From contig VZRR01007589.1 of the NCBI GenBank assembly GCA_013398015.1, forward strand, positions 366,266 to 430,265: a stretch of 64,000 nt of DNA, read 5' to 3'. The notes beneath the pieces were generated by a model, which saw only the letters and a list, made by a program, of their open reading frames with translations, was not told where the DNA came from and made no database searches. Source of the stretch: Oreocharis arfaki (Eukaryota; Chordata; Aves; Passeriformes; Paramythiidae). A program made the position numbers and the translations under genes. This document shows positions 1 through 12,800 of the stretch, in pieces (position 1 is the stretch's first letter; every line of letters begins with the position of its first letter).

Positions 1-1709
1 GGCATGTGGAACCCAAGAGATCAACACTAGGTCACCAAGGCCTGCAGGCTGCAGGTGAAAAGGTCTAACCTCCATCTGTTTTGGACAAAGGGGACTATTT
101 TGCTCCTGTCTCACCCCAGTTCTGTGCTGGTACTGATGTTGCACACCTGGGTGAACACCATGTGCTGAGGTCCTGTCTGCTCAGAGGGCACGGCTGTGTG
201 TTGACTATTAACCACAGCTCCAAGCTGCTGTTTGGCCAAAGAGGAGCCAGATAAGAGGCTTATGTCACTGAGATAAAAAGGGTGAGAAAGTCCAATAAAT
301 GCAGTACTCTCACATCATTTCATTTTGTGAACACCCTGTTTCAGAGTTATTGAAGGGAGGCAGGGACATACTGCACCATTTCCTGGGAAAACTCTTTTCC
401 ACACTAACGCTTGAAATGCAGAAGGCTACCTTGGCATTCTTTGGACTACCCAAACAAGTGACTTTTATTCAACTGGCTTTGCATATTTTTTGGCATCTAG
501 AATTACAGTCCAGTAAGACAAAAAACATCTCTACTTATAACAACAATAGAATATACAATGTCAGAAAAATGTTTTATTTCATGTGTTTGACACAAGAAAG
601 AAAAAAAAAATTATCTTGGCAGAACATATATGAAAGTTGGATTAATGACAAACTTGGTGTCAAAACTGTGTTTTTCTAATTTCTTCTTATTGGCAAGAAT
701 TCCAAAGACCTTTCTGTTGTTATTTGCACTTCCAACCTGCTTCATTTACCCCTGCTTAGTTTATCTCAGTATTTTCTATGGAAGTCATGGAAGAATAGTC
801 CATTGAAGGATAAAATTTTAAACCTTTCTTGATTTAGAGACTTCAGAAGTCCTACTTTACAGCAGACAATCTAGATTACTCCATCAGAGGGAATGGCAGC
901 AACCATATTTGGATTCCCTAGGGTGAAATGTTCTGGGTCTTTTTATAGTTTAGACTGTAAATAAGAAAATACCACAACTATGACCTTAAATACTATCTGG
1001 TATAAACTATAATTAAGTAACTGACAAGTTTGGTAAACGATAGTTTCATTGTGTGTTACTAAAATCAGTTGTGAGCAGTGTAAGTACTCTAAGTAGCACT
1101 ACTGTCCTATCTTTTGCTGGCCTCTGTATTGATTTCCTTTATTTAAAGTAGTTGTTTTTTTGCATTTTCATAGTGCTCCCCATCTCACGACAGCTCCATC
1201 TTTCTCAGACCTTCACTTCTGAGATGTTACTAAAACCAAGTTCCCATGTGGTAAACCTCATGAGCTGTTATGGACACTGATACACTCCATGACTGGCCAT
1301 TTATCCTCCCTGCTCACAGCTGCACGGGGCAGCTGTAAGGACCAGTGAGATGCTGGACTTGGCTACAGCGGTAGGGGAGAGGAGCAGACACCAGCTCAGA
1401 GAGGCTGCAGGAGCACTGGTGGAATCACAGCGAGACATTTCATGCCACCTGCTTTCCACACAGAAGATTTGCGAACTCAGCCCTTGCCCTTCATTGCACA
1501 AAACGTGGGGCAGGGTTTCAGAGCCATCACTCTCGCTGCGCTCCCCAAGGGCATCACAGGCTACAAACAGGATGGAGTGTGCAATGGCACAGGCTGCCCA
1601 CATCCATGCTTTCTCCTAATTACAGGTCTGTACGCATTTTTTAGCCCACACTAACATGTGCGAACACTACCAAGATTTGTGCAGCAAATATCTGCCAAGG
1701 AGATGGCAA

Positions 1710-1745
1710 TCCCTCCTCTCTTCCTCCTTCCCTCCCTCCCTCTCT
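1710..1745 (+). repeat. Uninterrupted 36-nt pyrimidine tract
   Basis: Every base on the plus strand is C or T, with CCTCC/CTTCC/CCCTCCCT units. It is a low-complexity run. A polypyrimidine splice tract is possible in principle, but no exon follows it that I can recognise. Confidence 0.8.
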
Positions 1746-4700
1746 GCCCAGGAGCAGCAGGGTGAGTCCTCGCATGCACTGGCAGAAGGTGGTGGCATTC
1801 CCCAAAATGCAACAGGAAACCTTGAAAACCCAGCAGAACCCCAGGTTCCCAACGACTGAGGGTCTGTCTGCTACACAGCTGCAAGGTAAAGGCTGAGAGT
1901 CTTCCCTGATTCATTCACTTTAATTAAGGGACTGGTGGTCCCTCACCTGCCAATTCAAGTCTATCCACATACGCATTTACTTGGTTATTTCATACATAAA
2001 GCTTTAAATAAAATGCTTTTCTTTTCTGTTCCTACTTTTTAATGGCTGCAGAGAACCATTCTGTCAAGAACAAAACAAATGTCCCACTAAACCCATCTCA
2101 ATGGACAATTTGTTTCTTCAATGCAGCCTTTAAGTAATAAAGAAAGAATAAACATAACATTCTCTTCAGAAATAAAATGAAAACACTCTAAAAAAACCCT
2201 CGCTTGTCTGAGGCACACTCAGATGTTAATAAACTCAGCTCAGACATTTACAGAAGAAGCTCACTTACCAAATCCATTTTCATAGAGCAGTAAGAACCTG
2301 GAACCAGACCACCTGCTTGTGTAAATCAGCAGCACCCCTACAGTGATCACAGCTATTTACACCAGCTGAGGATCTTACCAGAGCAGCAGGTGAAAAGGAG
2401 AAGGGAAAACTAATCTGAGCAGGAGCAGCAGCAAGTGCCCAGTGCAATGATACACTGAACTCACGAGAAACTGAACTAAATCAGCTCACAGGGAAAATTC
2501 AAGGTGTGCCTCTCTGACCTATTAAACAGAGTTGAAGAATTTACGCATTTTTTTTTATTCACAGGTTGAGTTGGGGAAGATTCCTAATTATATCAACATG
2601 GACTGAGTTGTTTGATTCAAAGGAAAACATTTCCATTTATTTCTAAACAAGTATCAATATACTGTTAATTTTTTTGTCATTTCCAAATTATTTTCTGTAC
2701 ATAAATGTAATAACTGAACTCAGCAAAATTTGTGAATTTAATTCACTCTTTTCAGCACTTTTAGTGCTGTTAGAATTTGCTAGGATCAGCAAGTCAGGCA
2801 CCCTTGAAAGTCTCACCCACATGCACTGGGGACTCACATGCGATTCAAGAGAATGTCAGCTCATCAACCAGTGCAAACCAGTAATGTTCATGTGACCCCA
2901 ATGGAGCTTTCCCCCAAGCAACATTGTTCCTGTCATGGCTTTTTCCTTTCCTGGTCACACCTTTTGAACAAAATTTCCACTACTGCACAGAGCTAAACCA
3001 CAGATTTTGAAGTAAGAATGTGACATTAAAATACATAGTTTATCATTTATAAAATCACTCAGATGCCATACCATTTGTGGATTTTTAAAAGCTTATGTAA
3101 TGTCTGTTGCTGACATAAACACATAGATACTTTCAGAGCCTTATTTCAAAATTCACCTAAAATCTTGTGAATACCAGATTCGTGTATATGGTATTTGACT
3201 TTGTTTTTTTTTTCTCCCTTTCTTCAATCATCTGAAATATTTCCATATGGCTACAAAAATACTGCCTTTAAGAAGCAAGTCCTGAAAGAAATGCTAACCA
3301 GTCATTAAAAGCCTAGGATTCAATTACACATGTTCTGAGTTCTTCACATTTTCCAAATATATGTTGATGTTTTGTCAAGATGCAGAATTATCAGTCTTTG
3401 TGTAATATAACAATTTATGAAGAAATCCAAGGCCAGAAGGAGACAGCTCAAAAAAAAAATTCGGAGGAGATGGTTTCAAAAAAGTCCATTGGCAACAGCA
3501 CTTTGTTAAAAGAAATATTACAGGAAAAAAATTCAAGCCAACTACAGGCTTGAAAAAGATAAACAATGAAAAGAGAAATTAAAAAAGGCAGGGATTTATT
3601 TTCTTAAATGAGAATTAATAGAATGGATGTGGAGATTAACTTCTTTCTGCCCCAAAAAGACAAGAACTCATAAACGGCACCAACTGTTAGAGAGAAGAAA
3701 GTTTGCAGAGAAAGACTTTCTACCAGAACATAACACATGGCTGATTATAAGGAAGCCAGAAGACTCTATTTTCTCTCAGAAACTAAAGCAGCAGGACACA
3801 AACACTGTCAAAATACTTGATGTTACCATAAATATCTAAGGTTAGTGGAAGGACATGAAAAAAAGTATTACTCTCCAAACCCAACAGTGGTAGATAAGAG
3901 AAGGGAGTTTTCTTGGCTGCTGGAAAAGATATGAGACATGTTAATGCTATAAATTATTAGCATCATGGTAGTAGCAGAAATATTGTTAATACATAGTTAC
4001 TTCCTGCAGACTAAGAACAAGACTCTTATGGCAGGTGTTGACAAATAGAATGGGAAAAAGACTGTAGTCCTAGGAGGCCATGCATTGAATAGATATCACC
4101 AAAGCAATCTAAATTTCCTCAGGATTCAGACAAAATTTGCAATTCAGGGACATTGGACACTGGATTGCTTTATAAGGAGAATCAATAAGTTTCTCATTAC
4201 TCATATTATTTGTACTCCAAATTGTGGCTAGATCCAAAAATACCTCTCGGGCATCACACTTGTACTCCAATTCTAGCAGAATTCTGTTTCTTAACTTCAC
4301 TGTGAAACTTCCACTTCTCTTCTTAGGTACCTGTGAGCACCACACCTTCTGCAGGTCTTTACTCTCCACCTTCTGCCCCAGTCCACCTCCAGGAGATCCC
4401 AAACACAGACTGACTGGACATGAATTGCCCCTGATTCTGTATTTGTAAGAGAAAGCAGTTATCTTCTGGCAGATTACAAAAGCATTATCAGGCATGCCAT
4501 GGAGCACAGCATACTGTGACAGAAGTCAGAATGTTGTTAGTTTGAATTTCTGTGCATGCAGAATTATACATTCACAGCCCTTTTTTTAAGAATCTGCATA
4601 CACAGCTAAGACATTTCTGCATGCATGCCGCTGGTGATTTTTTTCCCCTAAATGAGCACATCTATGATTAAATTATAATAGTTTTCTACATAGCATTCTT

Positions 4701-4830
4701 AATGTTTAGACAGATTGATAGGAGAATATATTTTACTCCCATTACTTGAAAAAGCTCTCTTACTGAAAGTAAACAGTGATTAAAGAAACCATAAACATTG
4801 CTTCAGTCGGAATTAAAGCCACTTCAGCTA

Positions 4831-4858
4831 CTTCTTTCGTAGAAGCTACGGAAAGAAG
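4831..4858. repeat. Short inverted repeat, near-perfect hairpin
   Basis: The left arm CTTCTTTCGTAG (4831-4842) pairs with the right arm CTACGGAAAGAAG (4846-4858) around a 3-nt AAG loop, with a single bulged G. The arms do not extend into the flanks, so a miRNA-length precursor is not supported. Function unknown. Confidence 0.7.
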
Positions 4859-7810
4859 CGAGGCAGACACGGCGCTGTTACTCCATAGAATCTGCTCACA
4901 GCACAAATAGTTTTTAAGTGTTGTCATATTTTAACAGGAAGAAATGCAATTATCAGAGTAGGTCTGGAACTCAATACGTTTTACTATCCCATTCACTTCC
5001 ATTGCCAATATGAATAAGAGAAATCAAGCAGACAGAAACTGAAAAACTCCAAACACAATAAAATTGCAATTAGTTATTATGAAAGGCTCCCTTGTTATAG
5101 TATCCTTTATTCTAGATTCTGTTTGATTATTGCAGAAGACACCCAATGGCTTAACCACATTCTGAACAAAAAACAGAGATCTGGAGAGAAAAAGCCCCAT
5201 TTTCCTGCCAAGCAGAATTAGGAGAGGATAGTATTAGCGGATGCTCATGTAGACTCTTTCTTAAGATATGATTTATTCTTCTTGAAACTGTGCTAGTTTC
5301 ATCAGTAACAGGACTGGGCTCCAATTTTTCATTCACGATGGATTTTGTTTCTGTGCTCCTTTTCTTCTCATCCCTGCTTCATAGATGGCAAAGATGTAAA
5401 CCATATAAACAGATGGGATTTTGCTACATTAGTTAACATATTGATCAATCACATCATCTGGCGTGTGAACCATACTTCTTCTCCGTCCCCTCCTTCCACA
5501 ATCACACAAAAAACCCCAGCAGACTGCTTGTATATCATCGGTCATGACGACGGGCAACACATTTCTCAATCTGCTCCCCACTTTGAACGTAGTAAGGTCT
5601 ACAGAAGGTTTTCACACCTAACTTAACCACAGACACACAATACTCAGGAAAAAAATGTGGCGCTGGTTTCTGCTGTACGATGCAGGACAGAGGTGCCCAC
5701 AGCTTCCTGGAAGCTTTCCTCCTGGGCTGGGAAAGGAGCATGCCACAACTGCCTGGGGACACCTTCAGTGATGAGATGTCTCTTCATGACATGGCTGTTG
5801 CTCTTAAAATCATCACAGCAGCAACCTGCAGTGCTCAGGATTCAAGGTGCTCCCTGAGCTAGGCACCATACGGTTACACAAATCCCTTCTGCAAAAGCTG
5901 CCCTGATGACAACTGGCAGGACAGGAAAAGAACTGTAGAAGGAGCACAAAAACCAAGTAACTGCAACAATGACAAGCAATGGAAGAACATTTAAAAAGCA
6001 AGTCATACTCACATCCATTACTAATTATATGTCCAATGTTTGCCAGCAGAAAAACTGCTATGTGGTCTGAGGGTAGAAAAGAAAGTTTCCAAAAAAAGTA
6101 ACATTTTTAATTAGACTAACTGAATTGGTTTTAAAAAATCAAAATGCTTTTGGGCACACAGGATTTTCATTGATCCTCTCTTTTTTTGTGTCCAAGTCCC
6201 ACTGGTGAGGTTTTCAAGTGGATTTTTTGAGGTCTCCCTCCTTCTTGTGCCAGACTGGGGAGGGCAGGAAGGGCAGATAAAACATACTCTCCAGACCACT
6301 GGGACCTGAGCTTTTCTCCTGGAAGTGAGCACCTTGAGAAAAATGGAGAAGGGCTAACCGCTCTTGACTTAAACATCAACTTAAACAACTTCCGTACTGC
6401 ATGCCAATGAGATGTCAGGGCTGGATTCCATTTTTAACAAAACCCATAAGTAAAATCATACCTACTTTATTACAAGCATTTTTAGCAGTAATTAACACAC
6501 ATAGATTGCAAAGCTCTTCTGGCAGCTGTGATGCTGCTGTTCTCTAAAGATTCTCAGGAAGACATCACACTTCTCCCTGCCTTAAAAGCTGCTAATAAAA
6601 GCAGACTTTAATTCTGAAGTGCATTCAGAGCACATGGGGGAGCAAAATCAATGCTTGGTCAAACAGATCAAGGAAAACAACTCCTTGGCAAAGTAACCGT
6701 GTTTTTCAGACTCCTGTGTGACTGGTTCAAATGCTACTGAAGTCAATGCAAAAACTGCCTTGGGAATTTGACAAACCAAAAAACAAGGAAAAAAATCAAA
6801 CCCAAACCCTTGACCAAAGCACATTTAAAATCTAACCACTATACAGCTCATATTCTCTGGACCCAAGTGTTTTAGTATGAGAATCACATGAAGGTGCAAA
6901 AGGTCCTTTCAGTTGGTGCACGTATTCGTGAGAGAATTCTGCCAACTATCCAGATATGAACAGAAATATCACTTCTATTTAACATTATCTGAAAGAGCTA
7001 TAGCTTCTAATATTTAAACATCAAAGGAACTGAATATATCCCAGCAAAACTATTAATCTTTAAAGGCAGAATAAAGCCAGTATTTTCAACACAATGAGAG
7101 ACTGAAGATTTCTCTGTATTATCTTACTATTGTTCAATAATCTGTGTCCATTCAGGGGTAGCAGAACATGTTTAAAATACTGAAGAAAAAGAAATTGCAT
7201 TCCAGCCATGGCAACAGTATGGATGCACAATTGACTCTTGACTTTGACTCTTTTGAAGGAAAAAGGCTGAAAAATAGGTCTGTATTTATGGTAAAAGCAG
7301 TGCAAAAGTAGTTAGAGAAAGACAGGAAGAAAAAATGATAACATTTCCCTTTTAAAGTGACATCTGATCTTGAATATAAAGATTCAATTATTATTTAGAA
7401 AGCTCTATTTTCAATAGACCTTTTCATAAACCCATAACGGAAAAAACTTCAGCATTACATCAATAACTTTTATTTCACCATTTTTTCTCATTTTTGTGAA
7501 TAGTTTACCACAAGAAAGTGGTTGCTAAAAACATATATTAATCTCTGAATTTCTCTTAAAAACTTCCAAAGTTTTCTTTAAAAAATACACAAAATGCAGG
7601 CAAAGAGATTAAAGAGAAGAGAAGCAGTGGGCAGAACTCAAAATATCAAAAATTACTGACCTTGCATAAGCATTATGCACTATGTAAGAAGAAGGACTTA
7701 CTCCTCTTCAGAATATAATTTTTTTATGCAATACTCCTTCATTTCTGCTAGAGAGAAACCATGGGCAATGCTATTTTGGTCTTCTTAACTTCATCCCCAA
7801 AACTGGAAAA

Positions 7811-7838
7811 TCTTATGCCTATAGTCTTATGCCCGTAG
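7811..7838 (+). repeat. Tandem duplication, 14 bp x 2
   Basis: TCTTATGCCTATAG is followed directly by TCTTATGCCCGTAG, two mismatches apart, and then by the first five bases of a third unit (TCTTA). It looks like a slippage duplication. Confidence 0.75.
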
Positions 7839-8529
7839 TCTTACATGTATTTGCGTTTTGTGACTGGATTCAAATCATTCAGACCATTCTTCTTATAATA
7901 ATCAGGCTCTTCTGCAACATTTTCAATGACATTTTACATGTCTGGATATTGCAATTACATTAGAGAAAGACTCAGAACTGACTAGGGACCCAAGATCTGA
8001 ACCTGATGCACTCTCTCCTGCACCATTTGCTTCAGTGAAGTCTTCGCATAATACCAAATTTCCAGAAATAAAAGTTAACAACTGGGATCAAAAATACTTC
8101 TTGTGACGATCAACAAGATTTATGGAGCACTAAAATAAATAATTCCCAAAGAGAAAGAATTTCTGCAGAGAACAATCTAGTCGCAACCAAAACTCAGAGC
8201 AGTATTGTTTCTCTGTGTTTTATATGTGTCACTGATAAAAAACTGGTGAATACTACTGTGAAAACAAAACTCGGTAATATATGAAGAGACTTGTTGTTCA
8301 TGTCTCTTGGTTGTTCCTAAAGGTGCTAACCCACGCTACAGTAATATCTACAGAGGTCTTGGGGACACAAAGGACTGCCCTCATTCAGAAAGCCCACAGC
8401 TGAAAACAGAGTAAAATACAACGGGGAAAGGAAGTAAAATTTGGGATTCGCTTTTCTCAAACCTCACTGAAGAGGTGATTTCAGTGCAGTTGTGAGGCAC
8501 CAGGCAGCAGTTAGCTATCTAATTAATAA

Positions 8530-8535
8530 ATAAAC
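8530..8535. repeat. Target-site duplication, left copy
   Basis: ATAAAC directly precedes the TGTCG end of the solo LTR and is identical to the six bases after its other end at 8883-8888. A 6-bp duplication is the length usual for class II (ERVK-type) retroviral integration. Confidence 0.8.
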
Positions 8536-8627
8536 TGTCGTAGATCGACACTAATAATCAGGCATGGACACAGGTTTCATACACACGCCAAGGTCTCGGG
8601 CCAACGGGCAAAAAGCTTGGCTCTCGT

Positions 8628-8633
8628 TTTATT
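8628..8633 (-). promoter_or_regulatory. AATAAA polyadenylation signal of the solo LTR
   Basis: The plus strand reads TTTATT, which is AATAAA in the orientation of the LTR. Its place about three quarters of the way through the LTR is where the R region should carry it. It could end transcripts running on the minus strand, but nothing shows that it is used. Confidence 0.6.
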
Positions 8634-8831
8634 CTCACACTTACACACATATGTACAGACAATCAGCAATTGGATGAAGAGGTTAAGCCTCTCCAAATTG
8701 ATAGGATATAAATTCAGTCTATCACTTTCTTCCGCTTCCGGAGAAGGAATGCAAAACAATTCTAAAAGTACAGCCTAGAAAAGATTAGTTACAAAAACAT
8801 GGGCATTGTTTATCTTACAACTTATGAGAAA

Positions 8832-8872
8832 GTTTTTCACTGCTAACGCGAACAAGGCGTGCAGTGAAAAAC
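8832..8872. repeat. Perfect 12-bp inverted repeat in the LTR U3 end
   Basis: GTTTTTCACTGC (8832-8843) and its exact reverse complement (8861-8872) are separated by 17 nt containing two CpGs. It lies 10 bp inside the 5' end of the LTR. It may be a family-specific U3 feature or a protein-binding site; the role is unknown. Confidence 0.8.
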
Positions 8873-8882
8873 CAGAGCAACA

Positions 8883-8888
8883 ATAAAC
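8883..8888. repeat. Target-site duplication, right copy
   Basis: ATAAAC directly follows the ...CAACA end of the LTR and matches the left copy exactly, which fixes the element boundaries. Confidence 0.8.
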
Positions 8889-9596
8889 CAATAACCTAAT
8901 CCCACCAAACCCAAATCATTATCTAAATCCATGACCTACAGGTTATAATCACAGTGTCAGCAAAAAAAAGGAAAGAGGAAAATGGGGACAAGGTAAGTAT
9001 TGATATGTATCCAAGAATCAACAAATACGTTCTTGTCAGACAATGAGTTCACAGATGATAAAATCAAAACAGAGCATCACAAACATCCATTTCAATGTTG
9101 GCAGGATACAGGCTATAGCCCACAGTCAAAATGTATTAGGTTAGAAACAATGCAAACAGCAGAACAAATGAAAATTGGTTTCCTACTATGCCTCTCTTGC
9201 TTGCTCAACTTCTGAGCTGAATTATACTAAGATATTCTGTTATCTTTGCCTTTCTCCTTAAAAATTTTACCTCACAGCATTTGGCAGCATTCCAAAGACC
9301 ACTCCAGCAAAGAGGTTCCAAAGATGCTATGGCTGCAGCACTTCACCGATCTCTTCAAGGTCATGCAGTAAAACACTGTCACCATGGGCAGGATAACCTG
9401 ACATGAACAGCAAGCACCTGACCTTCAAGGGCTCATGGTGAGCATTTTCAAAGGCCAGCCCCACTCTCAGTTTCAGACTGAGTGCTTTAATAATAGAGAT
9501 TAGAGAGATCTGTGGGAACAAAATGATGCCAAAATTGCCTTTTCTTAACCTTACATGTTAAGATCAGAGATCAGGAGTTAACTGAAAAAATGTTGC
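8889..9596. other. Spacer between two LTRs, no gene recognised
   Basis: The roughly 700 bp between two oppositely oriented LTRs hold short open frames only (up to 71 codons), with no retroviral protein motif, primer-binding site or polypurine tract that I can see. The two LTRs therefore look like separate insertions, not the ends of one provirus. Confidence 0.6.
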
Positions 9597-9866
9597 ATTG
9601 GGTTTGCGTGGCCAGGTTTTGGTAGCAAGGGGCTACAGGGGTGGCTTCTGCGAGAAGCTGCCAGATGCTTACCCCGTATCCAGCAGAGCCAATCCTTGGC
9701 AGCTCCAAGACAGACGTGCCACTGGCCGAGGCTGGGGCAATTAAAAATTATGGTAATGCCTCTACGATAACGTTTTTAGAAGAAGACAAAAAGTTACGGT
9801 GCAAATGTAATTGCAGCCAGAGAAAAAGAGAGTGAGAACACGTGAGAGGAACGGCCCTGCAGACCC
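9597..9866 (+). mobile_element. Truncated ERVL-type avian LTR
   Basis: The sequence beginning TGGGTTTGCGTGGCCAGG, then 'ggttttggtagcaag', 'ggggtggcttctgcgag' and the later stretches 'ccactggccgaggc' and 'gcctctacgataacg', matches an LTR family common in neoavian genomes that I recall as ERVL-class. It continues to about the 'ccctgcagac' stretch and then loses similarity, so the 3' part of the LTR appears to be missing. The 5' edge is also approximate: a few bases (TGTTGCA) precede the first recognised block. No target-site duplication was found. The identification comes from memory of the repeat family, without a database search. Confidence 0.65.
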
Positions 9867-12800
9867 ATATATTTGTGGTAACCGATACCTGCATATGGGA
9901 AAGAGATATGGCACTTGGCTACTTACAGGGAACTACTAACAACTCAACACAGAGGTGTATCCCAGCTTGATTCCAGAAGCAGGATGAATATATATTCATG
10001 AATCTGATTTCTTCTAGATGCCTCCAGGGATAACGAGCAAAACTAATTAAAACTACATCAAAAAAGTAATGGCATTCTTTCTCCATTAAATTCAGGTATG
10101 ACTTTAATTCTCCAAATGTTGCGTCAGTGATGGACTCTGAGAAGGACGTAACCTCATGTCAAGGACTGTACATGGTATTTAAAGTATCCTTCAAATCAGC
10201 AAAAGAATGGATGGAAAATGAATGTAGAGAACGTAGTTCTAAGCTACATTAATTTCTAACCCTGTCCTTTCCCAGGAATTATCTTGCAAAGCAGTCAACA
10301 TCTTTACTTCAGTTTCATGCAGTGTGACAGCACATTTATGTATTCGACAGGTATGAGGATCATTATTTGTCACCATTCATTCTGGATCCCAACCACTTTT
10401 CCTACTTGATGCTTTGAAAGTACACACATACCAAGAAATCAGAAAGATAGATCAGCAATTGTATCAATTTATTCCACTTTGGGTCCTAAGCTTTGGAAAG
10501 ATCATATTTGTCCGTGGTTGTTCTCTTGATGGAAAAGGTCGATGTGTACAGAGGGAGCAGCTGCTATCACAGTATTGTCTATCTTTCTGTCATAGGTACT
10601 TTTAATGTGTCCTTCATAGGGAACCCACATTCAGGAAAATGGAAGGGTCAACTTAACACAAGAAGCCAATTACAATATTGGGTAAAGGAAAGAGGGTTAG
10701 AACAAATAATGTAACTCACAGTTTTGGCGGCAACATTGTGAAGTTTCGCGCAATCTAGACAATATCTTAAAACAGCAGTGCTAGCAGCAGACAAGCAATA
10801 ATGATGTCCATTACTCTGAGGGGAGGAAGGTTTTGCTTGCAGTCTTCTTGTGAGTTTAATTTTTTTTCTCTAAACCCTCCATTTTATACAAAGAAAGCAA
10901 AAATTGACAATCTACAAGACAGATATGTACAGTTCAATTACAGGGGAGATAGTTTTCTGTGACCCTATAAAAAAAATCCAGGAACCTTGCAGGATTTTTC
11001 CTTTGCAGGAGCATCTTGGCTTTATACTGTGAGTCAGATAAAACTGTTATGGGACCCAGCAGCTTCTCCTCAATATTCTTAAGACATTCAGATCACACTT
11101 ATTCAGGCTTATAGCATGGAAAATATTTTTATTTTAACTAACTGTTTTCATAAGTCCATATTCAAGAAGCAGCACTTTTGACCTTGAGAGCCAGGCATTC
11201 ATAGAGCTTCACCCATGCTCAGGGAGAGACTGAGGTGAAGGGAGTTCCTGTCCTTTTCCAAAGTCCCTCAACAGCACTTGGTGCAACCTCTCATGTCTCT
11301 GAATTTACATATGTACCTAAATGCCTGGAACAAGGCAAGTGTCACTGTATTCTCTTTGTTTTCCAACAAGCATGAATAATATATATTCATACCCTACCCT
11401 CTCAGGATTACCTGTCCTAGCAGAGATAAGGTTGTGTGCATTTGGTTGTCAAAAATTAAATAATGAGCTATACGGTATCTGTAGCCCATGCCTGGTAGAA
11501 GAGCTGTATGTAGTGCAGCCACCCCTGCAATGGACCACGGGATGGTGGCACACTGCCACTCACAATTTGTTTGGTTTGCTCTGGGTCCTGAGGTCCAGAG
11601 CCAGGTCAGGATGCCATTCTGACAAAGTTATCTTGCTGAAAGCATGTGGTCCTGCACACCAATGTCCACATGCACTCAAAGCAAGCAAGGCTCTATAAGG
11701 GAACTGAACAGTGTGTTGGACTTCAGGTCAGAGAGCTCTGATATGCTATAGTCAGCAAACAAAAAGAGCAGTCTTAAAAATGTTATTTAGAGCTAGAAGT
11801 TTTTCCAAAAGAAAAAGTTTTTCCAAAAGAAAAAGAAATAGCCCAAAGAATAGGATTTGGTTTTTTGATTTCAGGAACAAACACGACCTTTATGGAAGAC
11901 TTGCTTTGTTCCAAAGGTAAAACTCCAATAAAAACGACTTCAAGTTTTATTAGTCATCTAAGTCCTTTTGAAGTGCTTTAAAACCAAATGTATGACAAAC
12001 ATTTATTTTAAAAGGCCATGTCCATGGTTTTCAGGGGCCAGAGTCTGAAATTCCTTGCCTGCCTGCTTTCCCTCACTCAAGAGTAAGTTGCAGAGTCAAG
12101 AGCGTGCCAAACTGACAGAGTGCCAAGCTCCTTACTGATGCAGCAGTCACAAATCTTGTACGAGTATCGCATTTCTGAGGACTAAAACCATCGATATTCT
12201 GCAATACCAAACAAGAAGAAAATGGAGTAAATCACCAAACCTGACACTGCAATGTTCACATACTTCCCTGCATAGTTTTTCACATAATAAAACAGCAGCC
12301 ATTAAGAAACCATCACTGCTAGGCAGTGAGACATGAAAGCCTTGCTGCACACTCCAAACCTGGAATAATTCGTTTCAATTAATAGCTGACATGCTGAGCT
12401 TTGCTGTATCCAATAAAGTAGATATCTATGACAAAAGATGTACTGATAGGGAGAAAAATAAACAGGTAGTCCCTTACATCTCATTTATTGGGGTTCTATC
12501 ATCATATTTCTGGCCTGAAGTGCTAGCAGCACCTTTTCACTCCAGGTCCGGTACTTGATATGTTTGCCATGCATAAACTGTATCTGTGGACTCACAGCAA
12601 GCTGAAATGCGGTCCAAGCTGTCATCTCTACCTTTGTCACATGGACTTGGGCACTGTTCATTTCTATACTGGAAACTCCTGCAGACATCATTTTCCCAGG
12701 CCTCTGCCTCTGACCACACCATGTCATCCATACATAACTTACTGATCCACTCTGCTCTGCCACATCAAATACACAGTACTTGTCTTGACTTCCAAAGACT

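Larger units (their letters stand above)
1..8529. other. Unassigned non-coding DNA, no gene recognised
   Basis: A+T-rich, CpG-poor sequence with only short, overlapping open frames on both strands. The longest, about 132 codons on the minus strand at 4109-4507, resembles no family I know. I see no CR1 or LTR similarity here. The only local structures are a pyrimidine tract at 1710, a hairpin at 4831 and a short tandem duplication at 7811. Intron and intergenic spacer cannot be distinguished from sequence alone. Confidence 0.7.
8536..8882 (-). mobile_element. Solo LTR of an endogenous retrovirus, probably ERVK-like
   Basis: This 347-bp block has the anatomy of a complete LTR read on the minus strand. 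It starts TGTTG (8882) and ends CGACA (8536), giving the canonical TG...CA termini, and it is flanked by identical ATAAAC hexamers. An AATAAA polyadenylation signal lies on the minus strand at 8628-8633, about 90 bp from the 3' end, as expected for an R/U5 region. An inverted repeat sits close to the U3 start. No primer-binding site, gag/pol/env similarity or second LTR lies next to it, so it is a solo LTR, the usual product of recombination between two LTRs. The class assignment rests only on the 6-bp duplication and size; I do not recognise the family by sequence. It has more CpGs than its surroundings, which fits a relatively recent insertion. Confidence 0.8.

Noticed and set aside
6700..6790. 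GGTTCAAATGC near 6725 as a tRNA or SINE box B
   Set aside because: No box A at a suitable distance upstream and no cloverleaf can be formed around it.
8536..9866. The two LTR pieces as ends of a single provirus
   Set aside because: They differ in sequence, lie in opposite orientations, and the solo LTR already has its own target-site duplication on both sides. No retroviral coding remnant lies between them.
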